The notes: generated by a model from the letters alone, not told the origin. 41,477 nucleotides of DNA from Opitutus sp. (GCA_025361365.1 JANYAM010000288.1:1-41477), one strand, 5' to 3'; shown: positions 1 to 8,059, counted from the first letter of the stretch. Made by a program: numbers and translations.

Positions 1-633
1 TTCGCGCTGGTCGGAGCCTCGCCCGAGGTGCATGTGCGCCTCACCGGCCGGAAGGTCGAGATCCGCCCCATCGCCGGCACCCGGCCGCGCGGCAAGACGA
101 CGGCCGAGGATCTCGCGTTTGAAAAGGACCTGCTCGCCGACGAGAAGGAACTTGCGGAACACCTCATGTTGGTTGACTTGGCCCGCAACGATATCGGCCG
201 CGTTTGCAGCTACGGCACGATCAAGGTGCCGGAGTTCAAGACCATTGAGCGCTACTCCCATGTGATGCACATTGTGTCACAGGTGGAGGGACAACTTGCG
301 CCAGAACGCTCCGCTTTCGACCTCATGCGTGCCACTTTTCCCGCCGGCACGGTCAGCGGTGCCCCGAAAATCCGCGCCATGCAGCTGATTGCGCAAAATG
401 AGGGCACCCAGCGCGGTAGTTACGCCGGTGCGCTCGGTTATTTCAGCTACGATGGCAATCTCGACTCCTGTATAACCCTGCGCACTGCATTGGTTAAGGA
501 CGGCCAGGTGCATATCCAAGCCGGGGCCGGTATCGTCGCCGATTCGGTGCCGGCCGCCGAATACCAAGAGACGATCAACAAGGCCTCCGCCTTGTTTAAG
601 GCCATAATCCTGGCCGATAAGCTCTCCCGTTGA
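1..633 (+). CDS. trpE: Anthranilate synthase component I, C-terminal part (cut by window edge)
   Basis: This is the last 210 residues of a chorismate-binding enzyme; the frame is open to base 1, so the true start lies outside the window. Family signatures run in order: GASPE at the left edge, IRPIAGTRPRG (about residues 21-31), LVDLARNDIGRVC, then FPAGTVSGAPKIRAMQLI, GALGYFSYDGNLDS and QAGAGIVADSVP near the end. These are the conserved blocks of TrpE and PabB that bind chorismate and Mg2+. TrpE makes anthranilate from chorismate with ammonia supplied by the TrpG glutaminase, the first committed step of tryptophan synthesis. The TVSGAPK block and its surroundings fit TrpE better than PabB, but the missing N-terminal feedback-binding region would decide. 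A weak GC hairpin (641-657) follows the stop without a T-run. Confidence 0.9.
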   Translation, partial: FALVGASPEVHVRLTGRKVEIRPIAGTRPRGKTTAEDLAFEKDLLADEKELAEHLMLVDLARNDIGRVCSYGTIKVPEFKTIERYSHVMHIVSQVEGQLAPERSAFDLMRATFPAGTVSGAPKIRAMQLIAQNEGTQRGSYAGALGYFSYDGNLDSCITLRTALVKDGQVHIQAGAGIVADSVPAAEYQETINKASALFKAIILADKLSR

Positions 634-769
634 GCGTCCGCGCGGCACAGAGCCGCGTAATTAGGGTCGGAACAGATCAACCGGGAATTTCCTTCCGCTC
701 TTCGGCATCCAATATGCGGGGAGTCGCGGGGTAATAACCCAGTTGGCTCAAACTTCAGAATTTCTAATC

Positions 770-1855
770 ATGCCTAACCGCAAAAAGACTCTCCGCTCCA
801 CGGCCGCAGTCACGCTGCCGGCGGATCGTGCCTCAGCCCCCGTTTTAATTCCTTCCGTCGAGGAAGGCCTCACCGTCCGTCCCGAGCTCAAGCCCGCCGC
901 CGCGCCCTCGCAGTTTGACCAGGCTTCCCCGGTCGACCGCCGCGACGAACGCTCGAACCTACAGCTCTATCTTAACGAGATCCGCCAGACTCCCCTCCTG
1001 ACCATCGCGGAGGAGATCACGCTCGCCGCCCGCATCAAGAAGGGCGACAAGGCCGCCCGCGACCACATGATCAAGGCCAACCTGCGCCTCGTCGTGAAGA
1101 TCGCCTACGACTACAACCAGATGGGCCTCCCGCTCATGGACCTGATCAGCGAGGGCAACCTCGGCTTGATCAAGGCTGTCGAGCGCTTCGACCCGGCCAA
1201 GGGCGGCAAGCTCTCCACTTATGCCGCCTGGTGGATCAAGCAGTCGATGAAGCGCGCCCTGGCGAACCAATCTAAGACCATCCGTCTCCCCGTCCACCTC
1301 GTTGACAAGATCTCCCGCATGCGGAAGATGATCGCCAAGCTCACCGATGAGCTCGGCCGCGAGCCCGAGAACGAGGAGATCGCTGCCGAGCTGCAGATCC
1401 CGACCGCCAAGGTCGCCCTGCTCAAGACCGTCAGCGTCCGTCCGGCCTCGCTCGACGCCCCCGTCGGCGAGGACGACAGCTCCGCGACGCTCGGCGATCT
1501 CGTCGGCGACGAGGCCGCGGTCAGCCCCTACGAGGGCTTGGGCGACAAGAACCTCAAGGAGGACCTCAGCGCCATGGTCAATTCCCTCGACCCTCGCGAG
1601 GCCAGCATCATCAAGCTCCGCTTCGGCCTCGAGGGCCAGAAGGAGCTGACGCTCGAGGAGGTCGGCAAGAAATTCAAGGTCACCCGCGAACGCATCCGCC
1701 AACTCGAGTATCTCGCCCTGGCGAAAATCCGCCGGCAGATGCAGAGCCATAACAAGATCCGCACCGCCGACGAGGTCGAGGAGGAGCGTCATGCCGAAGA
1801 GCGTGCCGAGGTCATCCGCGACTTCGTTTCGAAGGCCGCGGTCGCAGCGCAGTAA
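770..1855 (+). CDS. RNA polymerase sigma-70 family factor (primary or group 2)
   Basis: This 361-residue sigma factor directs core RNA polymerase to promoters. Region 1.2 starts near NLQLYLNEIRQTPLLT, followed by region 2 (GLPLMDLISEGNLGLIKAVERFD, then KLSTYAAWWIKQSMKRAL for the -10 contact), region 3, and region 4 (RFGLEGQKELTLEEVG, VTRERIRQLEYLALAKIRR) with the -35 helix-turn-helix. The acidic region 1.1 of large RpoD proteins is missing; the N-terminal 70 residues are Pro/Ala rich. ATG at 770 is preferred; a TTG nine codons upstream is possible but neither has a good Shine-Dalgarno. The gene is monocistronic, with its own terminator directly downstream. Region 2.4 (AAWWIKQSMKRAL) departs slightly from the RpoD consensus, so whether this is the housekeeping or an alternative factor is open. 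Confidence 0.93.
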   Translation: MPNRKKTLRSTAAVTLPADRASAPVLIPSVEEGLTVRPELKPAAAPSQFDQASPVDRRDERSNLQLYLNEIRQTPLLTIAEEITLAARIKKGDKAARDHMIKANLRLVVKIAYDYNQMGLPLMDLISEGNLGLIKAVERFDPAKGGKLSTYAAWWIKQSMKRALANQSKTIRLPVHLVDKISRMRKMIAKLTDELGREPENEEIAAELQIPTAKVALLKTVSVRPASLDAPVGEDDSSATLGDLVGDEAAVSPYEGLGDKNLKEDLSAMVNSLDPREASIIKLRFGLEGQKELTLEEVGKKFKVTRERIRQLEYLALAKIRRQMQSHNKIRTADEVEEERHAEERAEVIRDFVSKAAVAAQ

Positions 1856-1872
1856 TCCCAACCACCTAAATC

Positions 1873-1908
1873 AAGGCGCTCATTTCACGTGAGCGCCTTT
1901 TTATTTTT
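1873..1908 (+). terminator. Rho-independent terminator of the sigma factor gene
   Basis: A perfect stem (arms 1873-1882 and 1890-1899, sequence AAGGCGCTCA and its complement) with a 7-nt loop is followed by TTTATTTTT. It lies 18 bases after the sigma factor stop codon and is the clearest intrinsic terminator in the window. Confidence 0.92.
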
Positions 1909-1946
1909 CGGTTGAACCCTATCGGGCCGGCGATTTCCTTCTGCAC

Positions 1947-2123
1947 ATGGCCGCTGCGCTCCCAGCCAAGACAACCACCCGCTCGCCGCTTAAAGTCACC
2001 ACGGCGAACAAGGTTTTCTGGGCGCGGCCGGCCAACGCGGAACTCGACCGAGCCGGCGAATGGCTTCTGAAGAAGCTCACCAACACACGGGCCAGCATTG
2101 CGTCCCGTGCCGGCCCTATTTGA
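1947..2123 (+). CDS. Small 58-residue protein, putative antitoxin of the PIN toxin
   Basis: An ATG-started reading frame of 58 codons begins with a Thr/Lys-rich stretch (MAAALPAKTTTRSPLKVTT), continues through NKVFWARPANAELDRAGEWL, and ends in a basic tail. Its last 26 bases overlap the start of the PIN-domain gene that follows. A small gene overlapping a downstream PIN gene is the usual layout of VapB-VapC modules, in which the upstream protein binds and inhibits the toxin and represses the promoter. I do not recognise a known antitoxin fold (AbrB, RHH, Phd) in the sequence. The assignment rests on position, overlap and size. It is too short to be certain it is translated. Confidence 0.45.
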   Translation: MAAALPAKTTTRSPLKVTTANKVFWARPANAELDRAGEWLLKKLTNTRASIASRAGPI

Positions 2124-2550
2124 CACCGGAGCCCTGGAGCTGCTGCGTCGACGGTATCGGCGCGTCGAGTCCCTCGCGCTGAAGAACTATCCCCCCGTGG
2201 TGTGCTCGCATGTGGTGGGGGAATACATCTACGCCCAGTTTCAAACCCGGGCGACCGACGCCACCGTGATCGCCGCCCGGCTCTTTCTCGCGCCTTTCGA
2301 GATGCTGGCCCAGACCAGCCTGACGCCGGATCTTTGCGCGCAAGTCCGGGCCCGCCTGCTGGCGGAGGGCGTCCCCGCCCCCGATCCCATCTGCTGGATC
2401 GCGGCCCATGCGCTGGAGCAGCAGCTGCCCGTGGTGACCACCGACCGCCAATTCCGGCGGGTGGCCGGGCTGCGGGTCCTTTTGATCAAGGTGCCGGCGG
2501 ATTTGACCGGACAAGAAAAAAGGCGTCCCGCTCTCGCGGGACACCTTTGA
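2098..2550 (+). CDS. PIN-domain protein, VapC-like toxin ribonuclease
   Basis: This 150-residue protein has the acidic PIN-domain positions: D9 in LFDTGALELL, a Glu in VVGEYIYAQF (about residue 42), an Asp in PDPICWIAAHAL and an Asp in VVTTDRQFRR. Together these would coordinate Mg2+/Mn2+ for RNA cleavage. VapC toxins cut tRNA or rRNA and are neutralised by a VapB partner; the small overlapping upstream gene is the candidate here. The start is TTG at 2098 (GTG at 2107 also possible, just before the first PIN strand). The C-terminal 14 or so residues, after VPADL, are encoded by the stem of the terminator that serves the convergent rpsA gene, so this tail is probably not conserved. Chromosomal type II toxin-antitoxin or a domesticated PIN protein are both possible. 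Confidence 0.8.
   Translation: MRPVPALFDTGALELLRRRYRRVESLALKNYPPVVCSHVVGEYIYAQFQTRATDATVIAARLFLAPFEMLAQTSLTPDLCAQVRARLLAEGVPAPDPICWIAAHALEQQLPVVTTDRQFRRVAGLRVLLIKVPADLTGQEKRRPALAGHL
2515..2547 (-). terminator. Terminator of rpsA, overlapping the 3' end of the PIN gene
   Basis: Read on the minus strand, an 11-bp stem (arms 2537-2547 and 2520-2530, one mismatch) with a 6-nt loop is followed by TTTTT (2519-2515). It lies about 40 bases after the rpsA stop. The plus-strand PIN gene reads through the whole stem and stops one base outside it. Confidence 0.85.
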
Positions 2551-2588
2551 AAGGATTTGCGGGGTGAGGGCACCCCGCCTCCATGACC

Positions 2589-4262
2589 TTATTCCTTCTT
2601 GGAAGCCTCGTCGAAGATGTCGCCGAGGTTCGTCAGGTCGGAAGCGCCCGTGCTCTTCGCGAACTGGTCGTAGGTCGCCGTCTCCTGCGCCAATTGCTCG
2701 GCGGAGTAGTTGGCGGCCTTGATCGAGAGGCCGATGCGGCGCTGCTCGCGGTCGATCTTGATGACACGGGCGGTGACTTCCTGGCCCTGCTTGAGCACGT
2801 CCTTGATCTTGTCCACGCGATCTTCCTGGATCTGCGAGATGTGCACGAGGCCGTCGATGCCGTCCTTCAGCTCGACGAAGGCGCCGAAGGTCGTGACCTT
2901 GGAGATCACGCCCGGGACGACGTCGCCAATGCGGAAGAAGGAGTCGATGTCGGTCCACGGATCCGTCGCGAGCTGCTTCATGCCGAGGCTGATGCGCTGC
3001 TGGTTCGGATCGACGTCGAGGACGATGGCGTCCACTTCGTCGCCCTTCTTGAGCATTTCGGACGGGTGGTTGATCTTGCGGGTCCAGGACATGTCGGAGA
3101 CATGCACCATGCCGTCGATGCCTTCCTCGAGTTCGACGAAGGCGCCGTAGGTGGTCATGTTGCGCACCTTGCCGCGGACGCGGGCGCAGACCGGGTAGTT
3201 GTGGCGGACCATGTCCCACGGGTTCGGCTCCAGCTGGCGGAGGCCGAGGGAGATCTTCTGCTCTTCCTTCTGGATGCCGAGGACGACCGCATCAAGTTCC
3301 TGACCGACCTTGAGCAGTTCGGAGGGTTTGCTGATGCGTTTGGTCCAGGACATCTCGGTGATGTGGACGAGACCCTCGACGCCCGGCTCGAGTTCGATGA
3401 ACGCGCCGTAGGGAACGAGGTTGACGACCTTGCCGTGGATCTTGGAACCGACCGGGAACTTGTGGTCGATGTTGTCCCAAGGATTGTTCTTGGTCTGCTT
3501 GAGACCGAGCGACACGCGCTCTTTCTCGCGGTTGATGTCGATGATCATCACCTCGATCTCCTCGCCCTGCTTCAGCAGCTCGGACGGGTGGCCGATACGG
3601 CCCCAGCTCATGTCGGTGATGTGCAGCAGGCCGTCCATGCCGTCGAGGTCGATGAACGCACCGAAGTCGGTGATGTTCTTGACGACGCCCTTGCGGATCT
3701 GGCCGGGCTGGAGTTTCTCAAGGAGGTCGCGGCGCTTGTTGACGCGCTGTTCCTCGATGAGTTCGCGGCGCGACAGGACGATGTTCTGGCGCTCGTGATT
3801 GATCTTGAGGACCTTGAAGTCGTAAGTCTGGCCGACGTATTGATCCAGGTTCTTGGGGGGCTGGATGTCGATGTGCGAGGCAGGCAGGAAGGAGTCGACG
3901 CCGATCGAGACGATCAGGCCGCCCTTGACCTTGGCCTTGACGCGACCGGGGACGATGGAGCCCTCCTGACACTTGACCAGGATGTTCTCCCAATTCTTCT
4001 TCTGTTGGGCCTGCTCGTAGGAGAGGATGGGATTGCCCTCCTTGTCCTCGAGCTTCTCGAGGATGACCTCGATGGTGGAGCCGATCTGGAGCTCGCCGAG
4101 ATCGGAGAACTCATTGGCGGAAATGACGCCTTCCGCTTTGCCGCCGATGTCGACGACGACTTCATTGGCGCGGATTTCGGTGATAACGCCCGAGACGATG
4201 GAGCCTTCCTTCAGCTTGTCGAAGGAGCTCTGGGCGAGCAGGTCTTGCATTAACGAACTCAT
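2589..4262 (-). CDS. rpsA: 30S ribosomal protein S1
   Basis: This 557-residue protein has six S1 RNA-binding domains, at about residues 19-86, 100-167, 186-256, 271-343, 357-428 and 443-515. The first two are the divergent ribosome-binding pair. The last four carry the repeated pattern GxVxNxxxYGAFVELEEGIxGMVH...MSW...HPSE and end in ISLG(M/L)KQ. S1 binds the 5' regions of mRNAs and recruits them to the small subunit. Six domains match the Gram-negative type. ATG at 4262 (MSSLMQDLL) is preferred over a TTG seven codons upstream. No Shine-Dalgarno is visible before it (only ACAGTTAAT); E. coli rpsA also lacks a strong one and is autoregulated. The 193 bases upstream hold no recognisable promoter. 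Terminator at 2515-2547. Confidence 0.97.
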   Translation of the reverse strand: MSSLMQDLLAQSSFDKLKEGSIVSGVITEIRANEVVVDIGGKAEGVISANEFSDLGELQIGSTIEVILEKLEDKEGNPILSYEQAQQKKNWENILVKCQEGSIVPGRVKAKVKGGLIVSIGVDSFLPASHIDIQPPKNLDQYVGQTYDFKVLKINHERQNIVLSRRELIEEQRVNKRRDLLEKLQPGQIRKGVVKNITDFGAFIDLDGMDGLLHITDMSWGRIGHPSELLKQGEEIEVMIIDINREKERVSLGLKQTKNNPWDNIDHKFPVGSKIHGKVVNLVPYGAFIELEPGVEGLVHITEMSWTKRISKPSELLKVGQELDAVVLGIQKEEQKISLGLRQLEPNPWDMVRHNYPVCARVRGKVRNMTTYGAFVELEEGIDGMVHVSDMSWTRKINHPSEMLKKGDEVDAIVLDVDPNQQRISLGMKQLATDPWTDIDSFFRIGDVVPGVISKVTTFGAFVELKDGIDGLVHISQIQEDRVDKIKDVLKQGQEVTARVIKIDREQRRIGLSIKAANYSAEQLAQETATYDQFAKSTGASDLTNLGDIFDEASKKE

Positions 4263-4455
4263 ATTAACTGTGTGTCGGAACAACGGCCGCTTACTTCAGG
4301 GCGGACGGCTTCCGGCGTGGACCCTTGCGGATCCGTTGGTTGAGGGTTGGACTGTCGGACAAACCGGTGGAAGTGTCGCGGCAACACCGGCTTGACTTAA
4401 GAACGCCGCGGAAAGTTCAAAGTCCCTTATCCCCCCGTCCCCGGCAAGAGCAAAA

Positions 4456-4905
4456 TCAGTTTTTCTTGGCCGGACCACCCGCCCCATTCTCATCCAGAAC
4501 CTGCTGCAGCGTAGCGAAATAAAGCTGGAAGAAACCGTTCTCCCGCAGGGTTTGCTGGCTGGTGCCGCCGACGTGCTCGCTTTGGACCTGCTCGGTCAGG
4601 CTCAACTCGACCTCGGTTTTCCCCGGGCCGACGCTGCTCAGATGGAGCTTCGCTGTGAGCTGGCGCGAGTCGGCGAAGGCCGCGCTCGTGTGGATGCGAC
4701 TGACGGCCTCGAGGTCGACGCTCTTGGAATGCGTCATCTGGAAATCCAGCCGCTTGAACGCCTGCACCGCCGCCACACTGATCGCGGACGGCTCGCCATT
4801 GAACACCTGTTGCTTGGGCGGCACTTCGCTGAAGCGGTCGCCCATGGATTCGCAACCGGCGAGCAGCAGGGCGGCAAGGGTCAGGATTATGAGGAAAGCG
4901 CGCAT
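4456..4905 (-). CDS. Small secreted lipoprotein of unknown function
   Basis: This 149-residue protein has a signal peptide with lipobox (MRAFLIILTLAALLLAGC), so Cys17 should be lipidated and the mature protein membrane-anchored. The body holds a two-layer alternating pattern (VQAFKRLDFQMTHSKSVDLEAV, then LHLSSVGPGKTEVELSL), like small lipoproteins with a DUF3568-type fold, but I do not recognise it firmly. It starts 4 bases after the aguA stop, so it is probably co-transcribed with aguB-aguA. There is no evidence for a role in polyamine metabolism beyond that. The C-terminus is Gly/Ala/Lys rich. Confidence 0.85.
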   Translation of the reverse strand: MRAFLIILTLAALLLAGCESMGDRFSEVPPKQQVFNGEPSAISVAAVQAFKRLDFQMTHSKSVDLEAVSRIHTSAAFADSRQLTAKLHLSSVGPGKTEVELSLTEQVQSEHVGGTSQQTLRENGFFQLYFATLQQVLDENGAGGPAKKN

Positions 4906-4909
4906 GGAA

Positions 4910-5962
4910 TCAGGCCGGCTGTTGTTGGGAGATGCAGTGCAGGGTGCCGAGACCCCAGATCAGGTGGTAGCAGTCGACCGGAATGACCTCCCGTCCCGGA
5001 AAGCAGTTCCCGATAATCTCGCAGACCTCGGCGTCGCGCTTCTTCTGCCGGAACTGCGGCACGAGCACGGCGCCGTTGATGATGAGAAAATTCGCGTAGC
5101 TCGCCGGCACCTGCTGACCGCGAAAACCAAACGGCTTCGGCATCGGCAGTTTCACGATGTCGAATTTCCTGCCTTTCGGCGTCCGGAATCCCTTCAGGCG
5201 TTCCAGGTTTTCCTCGAGCAGCTCGTGATTCGGATCGCGCTTGTTCGGCTCCACCACGGTGATGAATCCGTCGGGCTTGAAGAAGCGCGTGATGTCGTCG
5301 ATGTGGCCGTCGGTATCGTCGCCCACGATCCCCTCGCCCACCCACAGCACCTGTTTTACCCCGAGGTAATCCATCAGGTTCCGCTCGATCTCCTCCCGGA
5401 ACAGGTGCGGGTTGCGATTTTTGTTCAGGAGACACTGCTCGCTCGTTAGCAGCAAGCCCTGCCCGTTCACGTCAATCGAACCGCCCTCGAGCACCATGTC
5501 GTTCTCGAAGCGGCGCATCCCAAGTTTCTCGGCGATGCGCGGCGGGATCTTGTTGTCCAAGTCGAACGGCGGATACTTGTTGCCCCACGCGTTGTGCACC
5601 CAGTCGGTCACCGCGACCTCGCGGGAACGGTCGTTCTTCACAAAGATCGGGCCATGGTCGCGGCACCAGGCGTCGTTCGTCGGGTGGTTGTAGAAAGTGA
5701 CGCGCGTCATGTCAGCGCCCGCCTTGGCGCAGAGTTGCTTCGCCCGGGCCTGCAATTTCTCGGCGCAATTGATCCGCACCGGTTCGAAGCGGCTGATCTG
5801 CGCGACGATGTCGGCGAACACGCCGGGGATCGGCCGGAACTGGCCGGGCCACGTCTCGAGGTTATGCGGCCACGACAGCCACAAGGCAGCTTGCGGCTCC
5901 CACTCGGCCGGCATGCGGAAACCGAGGGCGGCGGGCGTGTTGGTGAATTTCGATGCGGACAT
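4910..5962 (-). CDS. aguA: Agmatine deiminase
   Basis: This 350-residue enzyme of the guanidino-modifying (peptidyl-arginine deiminase-like) family hydrolyses agmatine to N-carbamoylputrescine and ammonia. Diagnostic features are RMPAEWEPQAALWLSWPHN near the N-terminus, the DAWCRDHGPIFV substrate-binding block, MVLEGGSIDVNGQG, DDTDGHIDDI, and the nucleophile Cys343 in GLGTLHCISQQQP at the C-terminus. All catalytic positions appear intact and the length matches the family. ATG 5962 gives MSASKF, and the sequence upstream is a palindromic repeat rather than coding. It lies downstream of aguB on the same strand, so the two genes encode consecutive steps from agmatine to putrescine. An arginine decarboxylase is not in this window. 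Confidence 0.95.
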   Translation of the reverse strand: MSASKFTNTPAALGFRMPAEWEPQAALWLSWPHNLETWPGQFRPIPGVFADIVAQISRFEPVRINCAEKLQARAKQLCAKAGADMTRVTFYNHPTNDAWCRDHGPIFVKNDRSREVAVTDWVHNAWGNKYPPFDLDNKIPPRIAEKLGMRRFENDMVLEGGSIDVNGQGLLLTSEQCLLNKNRNPHLFREEIERNLMDYLGVKQVLWVGEGIVGDDTDGHIDDITRFFKPDGFITVVEPNKRDPNHELLEENLERLKGFRTPKGRKFDIVKLPMPKPFGFRGQQVPASYANFLIINGAVLVPQFRQKKRDAEVCEIIGNCFPGREVIPVDCYHLIWGLGTLHCISQQQPA

Positions 5963-5974
5963 CTTGGTGCTGAT

Positions 5975-6022
5975 GGAGGGCCCGCGTCTCTGCGGGCCGG
6001 CTCGCAGGGACGCGAGCCCTCC
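5975..6022. repeat. 48-bp palindromic dispersed repeat between aguB and aguA
   Basis: Two abutting 24-base arms (5975-5998 and 5999-6022) form an inverted repeat with three mismatches. The left half (core GGAGGGCCCGCGT) recurs almost exactly at 20581-20604 after pdhC, so this is a dispersed family. It could form a strong hairpin in the aguB-aguA transcript. Confidence 0.85.
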
Positions 6023-6033
6023 ACCGGGGATAA

Positions 6034-6909
6034 TCAGTCGATGTAGCGTTTGGTCAGGTCGCCGTAGGCATCGATGCGCCGGTCGCGCAGGAACGGCCAG
6101 TGCGTGCGCGTGATGTCCACCTTGCCGAGGTCGATCGGGACGAGGAGAATCTCCTCCCTGTTGACGCTGGCCTTGGCCAGGATCTGCCCGCTGGTGCCGG
6201 CCACGAAGCTCTGGCCCCAGAACTCGATGCCGTCGCCGCCGATCGGCGTCTCCGTGCCGATGCGATTGGTGACCGCGACATAACAGCCGTTGGCGACGCC
6301 GTGCGAGCGCTGGATGGTTTCCCACGCGCCGTGCTGGTTGGTCCCGAATTCCTTCTTCTCGCTGGGATGCCAGCCAATCGCCGTCGGATAAAAAAGGATC
6401 TCTGCTCCCTGGAGAGCCGTGAGGCGCGCGCCTTCGGGATACCACTGGTCCCAACAGATGAGCACGCCGATCTTGCCATACTTGGTCTGCCAGGCCTTGA
6501 AGCCCGTGTCGCCGGGGGTGAAATAGAATTTCTCGTAGTAGAGCGGGTCGTCCGGGATGTGCATCTTCCGGTAGATGCCGAGCAGCTTGCCGTCCGCGTC
6601 GATGATGACGGCGGTGTTGTGATAGAGGCCGCCGGCGCGCTTCTCGAAGAGCGAGGCGATGATCACGACCTTGTGCTTCTTTGCGATTTTCTGGAAGGCC
6701 ACCGTGCTGGGCCCCGGGATCGGCTCGGCCAGCTTGAAATAGTCGTGGTTCTCGCTTTGGCAGAAATACTGCGAGCGGAAGAGCTCCTGCGTGCAAATGA
6801 TCTTGGCGCCCTTCTTCGCGGCCTGTTCGGCCAGGGCGAGGGTTTTTTTCAGATTTTCGGCCGGCGACGCGGCGCAGGCGTGTTGGAGCAGCCCCAAAGT
6901 GACTTTCAT
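6034..6909 (-). CDS. aguB: N-carbamoylputrescine amidohydrolase (nitrilase superfamily)
   Basis: This 291-residue carbon-nitrogen hydrolase has the nitrilase catalytic triad: Glu42 in CTQELF, Lys115 in YRKMHIPDDP and Cys152 in LICWDQWYPEGAR. The sequence around Cys (CWDQW) and the HIPDDPLYYEKFYFTPGD block match the N-carbamoylputrescine branch. The enzyme converts N-carbamoylputrescine to putrescine, CO2 and ammonia, completing the route begun by AguA. ATG 6909 (MKVTLGLLQ) is chosen; the frame extends 18 codons upstream but that part lacks family similarity. Transcribed before aguA, with a 71-base gap filled by a palindromic repeat. The divergent response-regulator gene begins 139 bases upstream. 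Confidence 0.95.
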   Translation of the reverse strand: MKVTLGLLQHACAASPAENLKKTLALAEQAAKKGAKIICTQELFRSQYFCQSENHDYFKLAEPIPGPSTVAFQKIAKKHKVVIIASLFEKRAGGLYHNTAVIIDADGKLLGIYRKMHIPDDPLYYEKFYFTPGDTGFKAWQTKYGKIGVLICWDQWYPEGARLTALQGAEILFYPTAIGWHPSEKKEFGTNQHGAWETIQRSHGVANGCYVAVTNRIGTETPIGGDGIEFWGQSFVAGTSGQILAKASVNREEILLVPIDLGKVDITRTHWPFLRDRRIDAYGDLTKRYID

Positions 6910-6990
6910 CAGCCACGAGCGAACGCCTCCGGGCCGGAATGACAAGAAATCTCTCGGCCCCAAGCGCCTGCAGCACCCTGCAACAAGGCT

Positions 6991-7018
6991 TTGACAACCC
7001 GCCGGTTAATTGTAAAAG
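6991..7018 (+). promoter_or_regulatory. Possible sigma-70 promoter of the response-regulator gene
   Basis: A perfect -35 hexamer TTGACA (6991-6996) is followed after 16 bases by TAAAAG (7013-7018), which matches 4 of 6 positions of the -10 consensus. Transcription would begin near 7025, giving a leader of about 23 bases before the ATG at 7048. It is the best promoter-like match I found, but is based on consensus only. Confidence 0.4.
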
Positions 7019-7047
7019 CAACCCCGACACTCCTCCCTCACCCTACC

Positions 7048-7782
7048 ATGTGCGCCGAACCCCGCCCTCTGATTGTCGTCGTCGAAGACGAGGAAGAGCT
7101 GTCGAAAATTATCTCCCAGCACCTTGAGGATGCCGGCATGAATGTGCAGGCCTACAGCCGCATCTCGCCAGCGCTGCGTTTCCTGCAGCACAATTTCGCG
7201 AACTTGGTCCTGCTCGATGTCAACATGCCCGAAGGCTCCGGCTTCGATCTCCTCAAGCAGATGCGGGAACAGGACATCAGCACCCCCGCCATTTTCCTCA
7301 CCGCCAACTCGCAGGACGAGGACAAGGTCAAGGGTCTCAATCTCGGCGGCGATGACTACATCACCAAGCCCTTCAGCTACACGGAACTGATCGCGCGCAT
7401 CAACGCCGTCCTCCGCCGCGCCGAGGGCCAGGGAGATTTCAACGTCACCAAGAATGTCCGCACTACCGACGGCCCCTTTGAGCTTCTCGGCGTCAAGGTG
7501 CACCCGGATCGCCTCGAACTCGATTTCCCCAACGGCGTCACGCTCAAGACCGGCCGCAAGGAACTCGGCATCCTCGCCTACCTGCACACCCACGTCGGCG
7601 TCGTCATCACCCGCAAGGAGCTGATCCATTCCGTCTGGGGCATCCACGCCGACATTCGCAGCCGCTCACTCGACCAATACATCGTCAAGGTGCGCGCCGC
7701 CTTCGAAAAGAACGGGCTTTCCCTCGACTGCTTCCGGACCGTCCACGGTATCGGCTATATCTTCGAGCCGCCGGCCAAGTAG
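7048..7782 (+). CDS. OmpR/PhoB-type response regulator (orphan)
   Basis: This 244-residue two-domain regulator has a receiver domain at residues 8-120 with the acidic pair E13/D14, phospho-acceptor Asp57 (LVLLDVNMPEGSG), Thr85 in FLTA and Lys107 in ITKPFS. A winged-helix DNA-binding domain occupies about residues 145-244 (GRKELGILAYLHTHVGVVITRKELIHSVWG, then RSLDQYIVKVRAAF and FRTVHGIGYIF). It would be phosphorylated by a sensor kinase and bind tandem DNA sites as a dimer. No histidine kinase lies nearby, so the partner is unknown. ATG 7048 sits directly before the receiver; a promoter-like site lies at 6991-7018. Two short hairpins (7782-7823) directly follow the stop. Confidence 0.93.
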   Translation: MCAEPRPLIVVVEDEEELSKIISQHLEDAGMNVQAYSRISPALRFLQHNFANLVLLDVNMPEGSGFDLLKQMREQDISTPAIFLTANSQDEDKVKGLNLGGDDYITKPFSYTELIARINAVLRRAEGQGDFNVTKNVRTTDGPFELLGVKVHPDRLELDFPNGVTLKTGRKELGILAYLHTHVGVVITRKELIHSVWGIHADIRSRSLDQYIVKVRAAFEKNGLSLDCFRTVHGIGYIFEPPAK

Positions 7783-7823
7783 GACCAGTCTTCGACTGGT
7801 CCGGGCCGGTCACAGACCGGCCC
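7782..7823. repeat. Tandem hairpin repeat downstream of the response regulator
   Basis: Two perfect 8-bp stems with 5-nt loops abut each other: arms 7782-7789/7795-7802 and 7803-7810/7816-7823. There is no T-run after them. The paired layout looks like a dispersed REP-type element rather than a simple terminator, although it may stop transcription between the convergent genes. Confidence 0.65.
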
Positions 7824-7840
7824 TACAATCTCGTCCGCAA

Positions 7841-8059
7841 TCAGGGACTGGCCAGTTCGCAGACTTCCAGCACGCGCAGGAGCGCCGCCTCGAGGTGGTC
7901 ACGCCGCTTGTAGGCGCCGATCATCTTGGATTTACCTTCCTCCAAACGGTTCAGGAGCGTGGTCATCAGCTCCGTGTCGTAGGCTTTCATCACCATGTCG
8001 ATAGCCCGTTCCCGGCCCACCTTGGCGATGATGTCTTGCATGGCGGTTTTCTTATCCAT
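7841..8059 (-). CDS. Small 72-residue helical protein, unknown function
   Basis: ATG 8059 is preceded by AGGAGA at a good spacing, which supports translation. The product (MDKKTAMQDIIAKVGRE at the start) is predicted largely alpha-helical and highly charged, with segments such as ELMTTLLNRLEEGKSKMIGAY and DHLEAALLRVLEV. It has no signal peptide or membrane segment. I do not recognise a family. It lies between the convergent response regulator and the exonuclease gene, 62 bases downstream of the latter, and may share its transcript. Confidence 0.75.
   Translation of the reverse strand: MDKKTAMQDIIAKVGRERAIDMVMKAYDTELMTTLLNRLEEGKSKMIGAYKRRDHLEAALLRVLEVCELASP

Noticed and set aside
743-769. TTG start nine codons upstream for the sigma factor
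   Set aside because: ATG 770 gives a normal start and no ribosome-binding site favours the TTG; remains possible.
2583-4253. Open plus-strand frame of 556 codons opposite rpsA
   Set aside because: It is antisense to a clear six-domain S1 gene; the product is a repetitive Asp/Val/Leu-rich sequence caused by GC-rich codon bias.
4910-7030. Single 706-residue protein covering aguA and the aguB region
   Set aside because: Only the last 350 residues match agmatine deiminase; the rest is out of frame with aguB and runs through the palindromic repeat.
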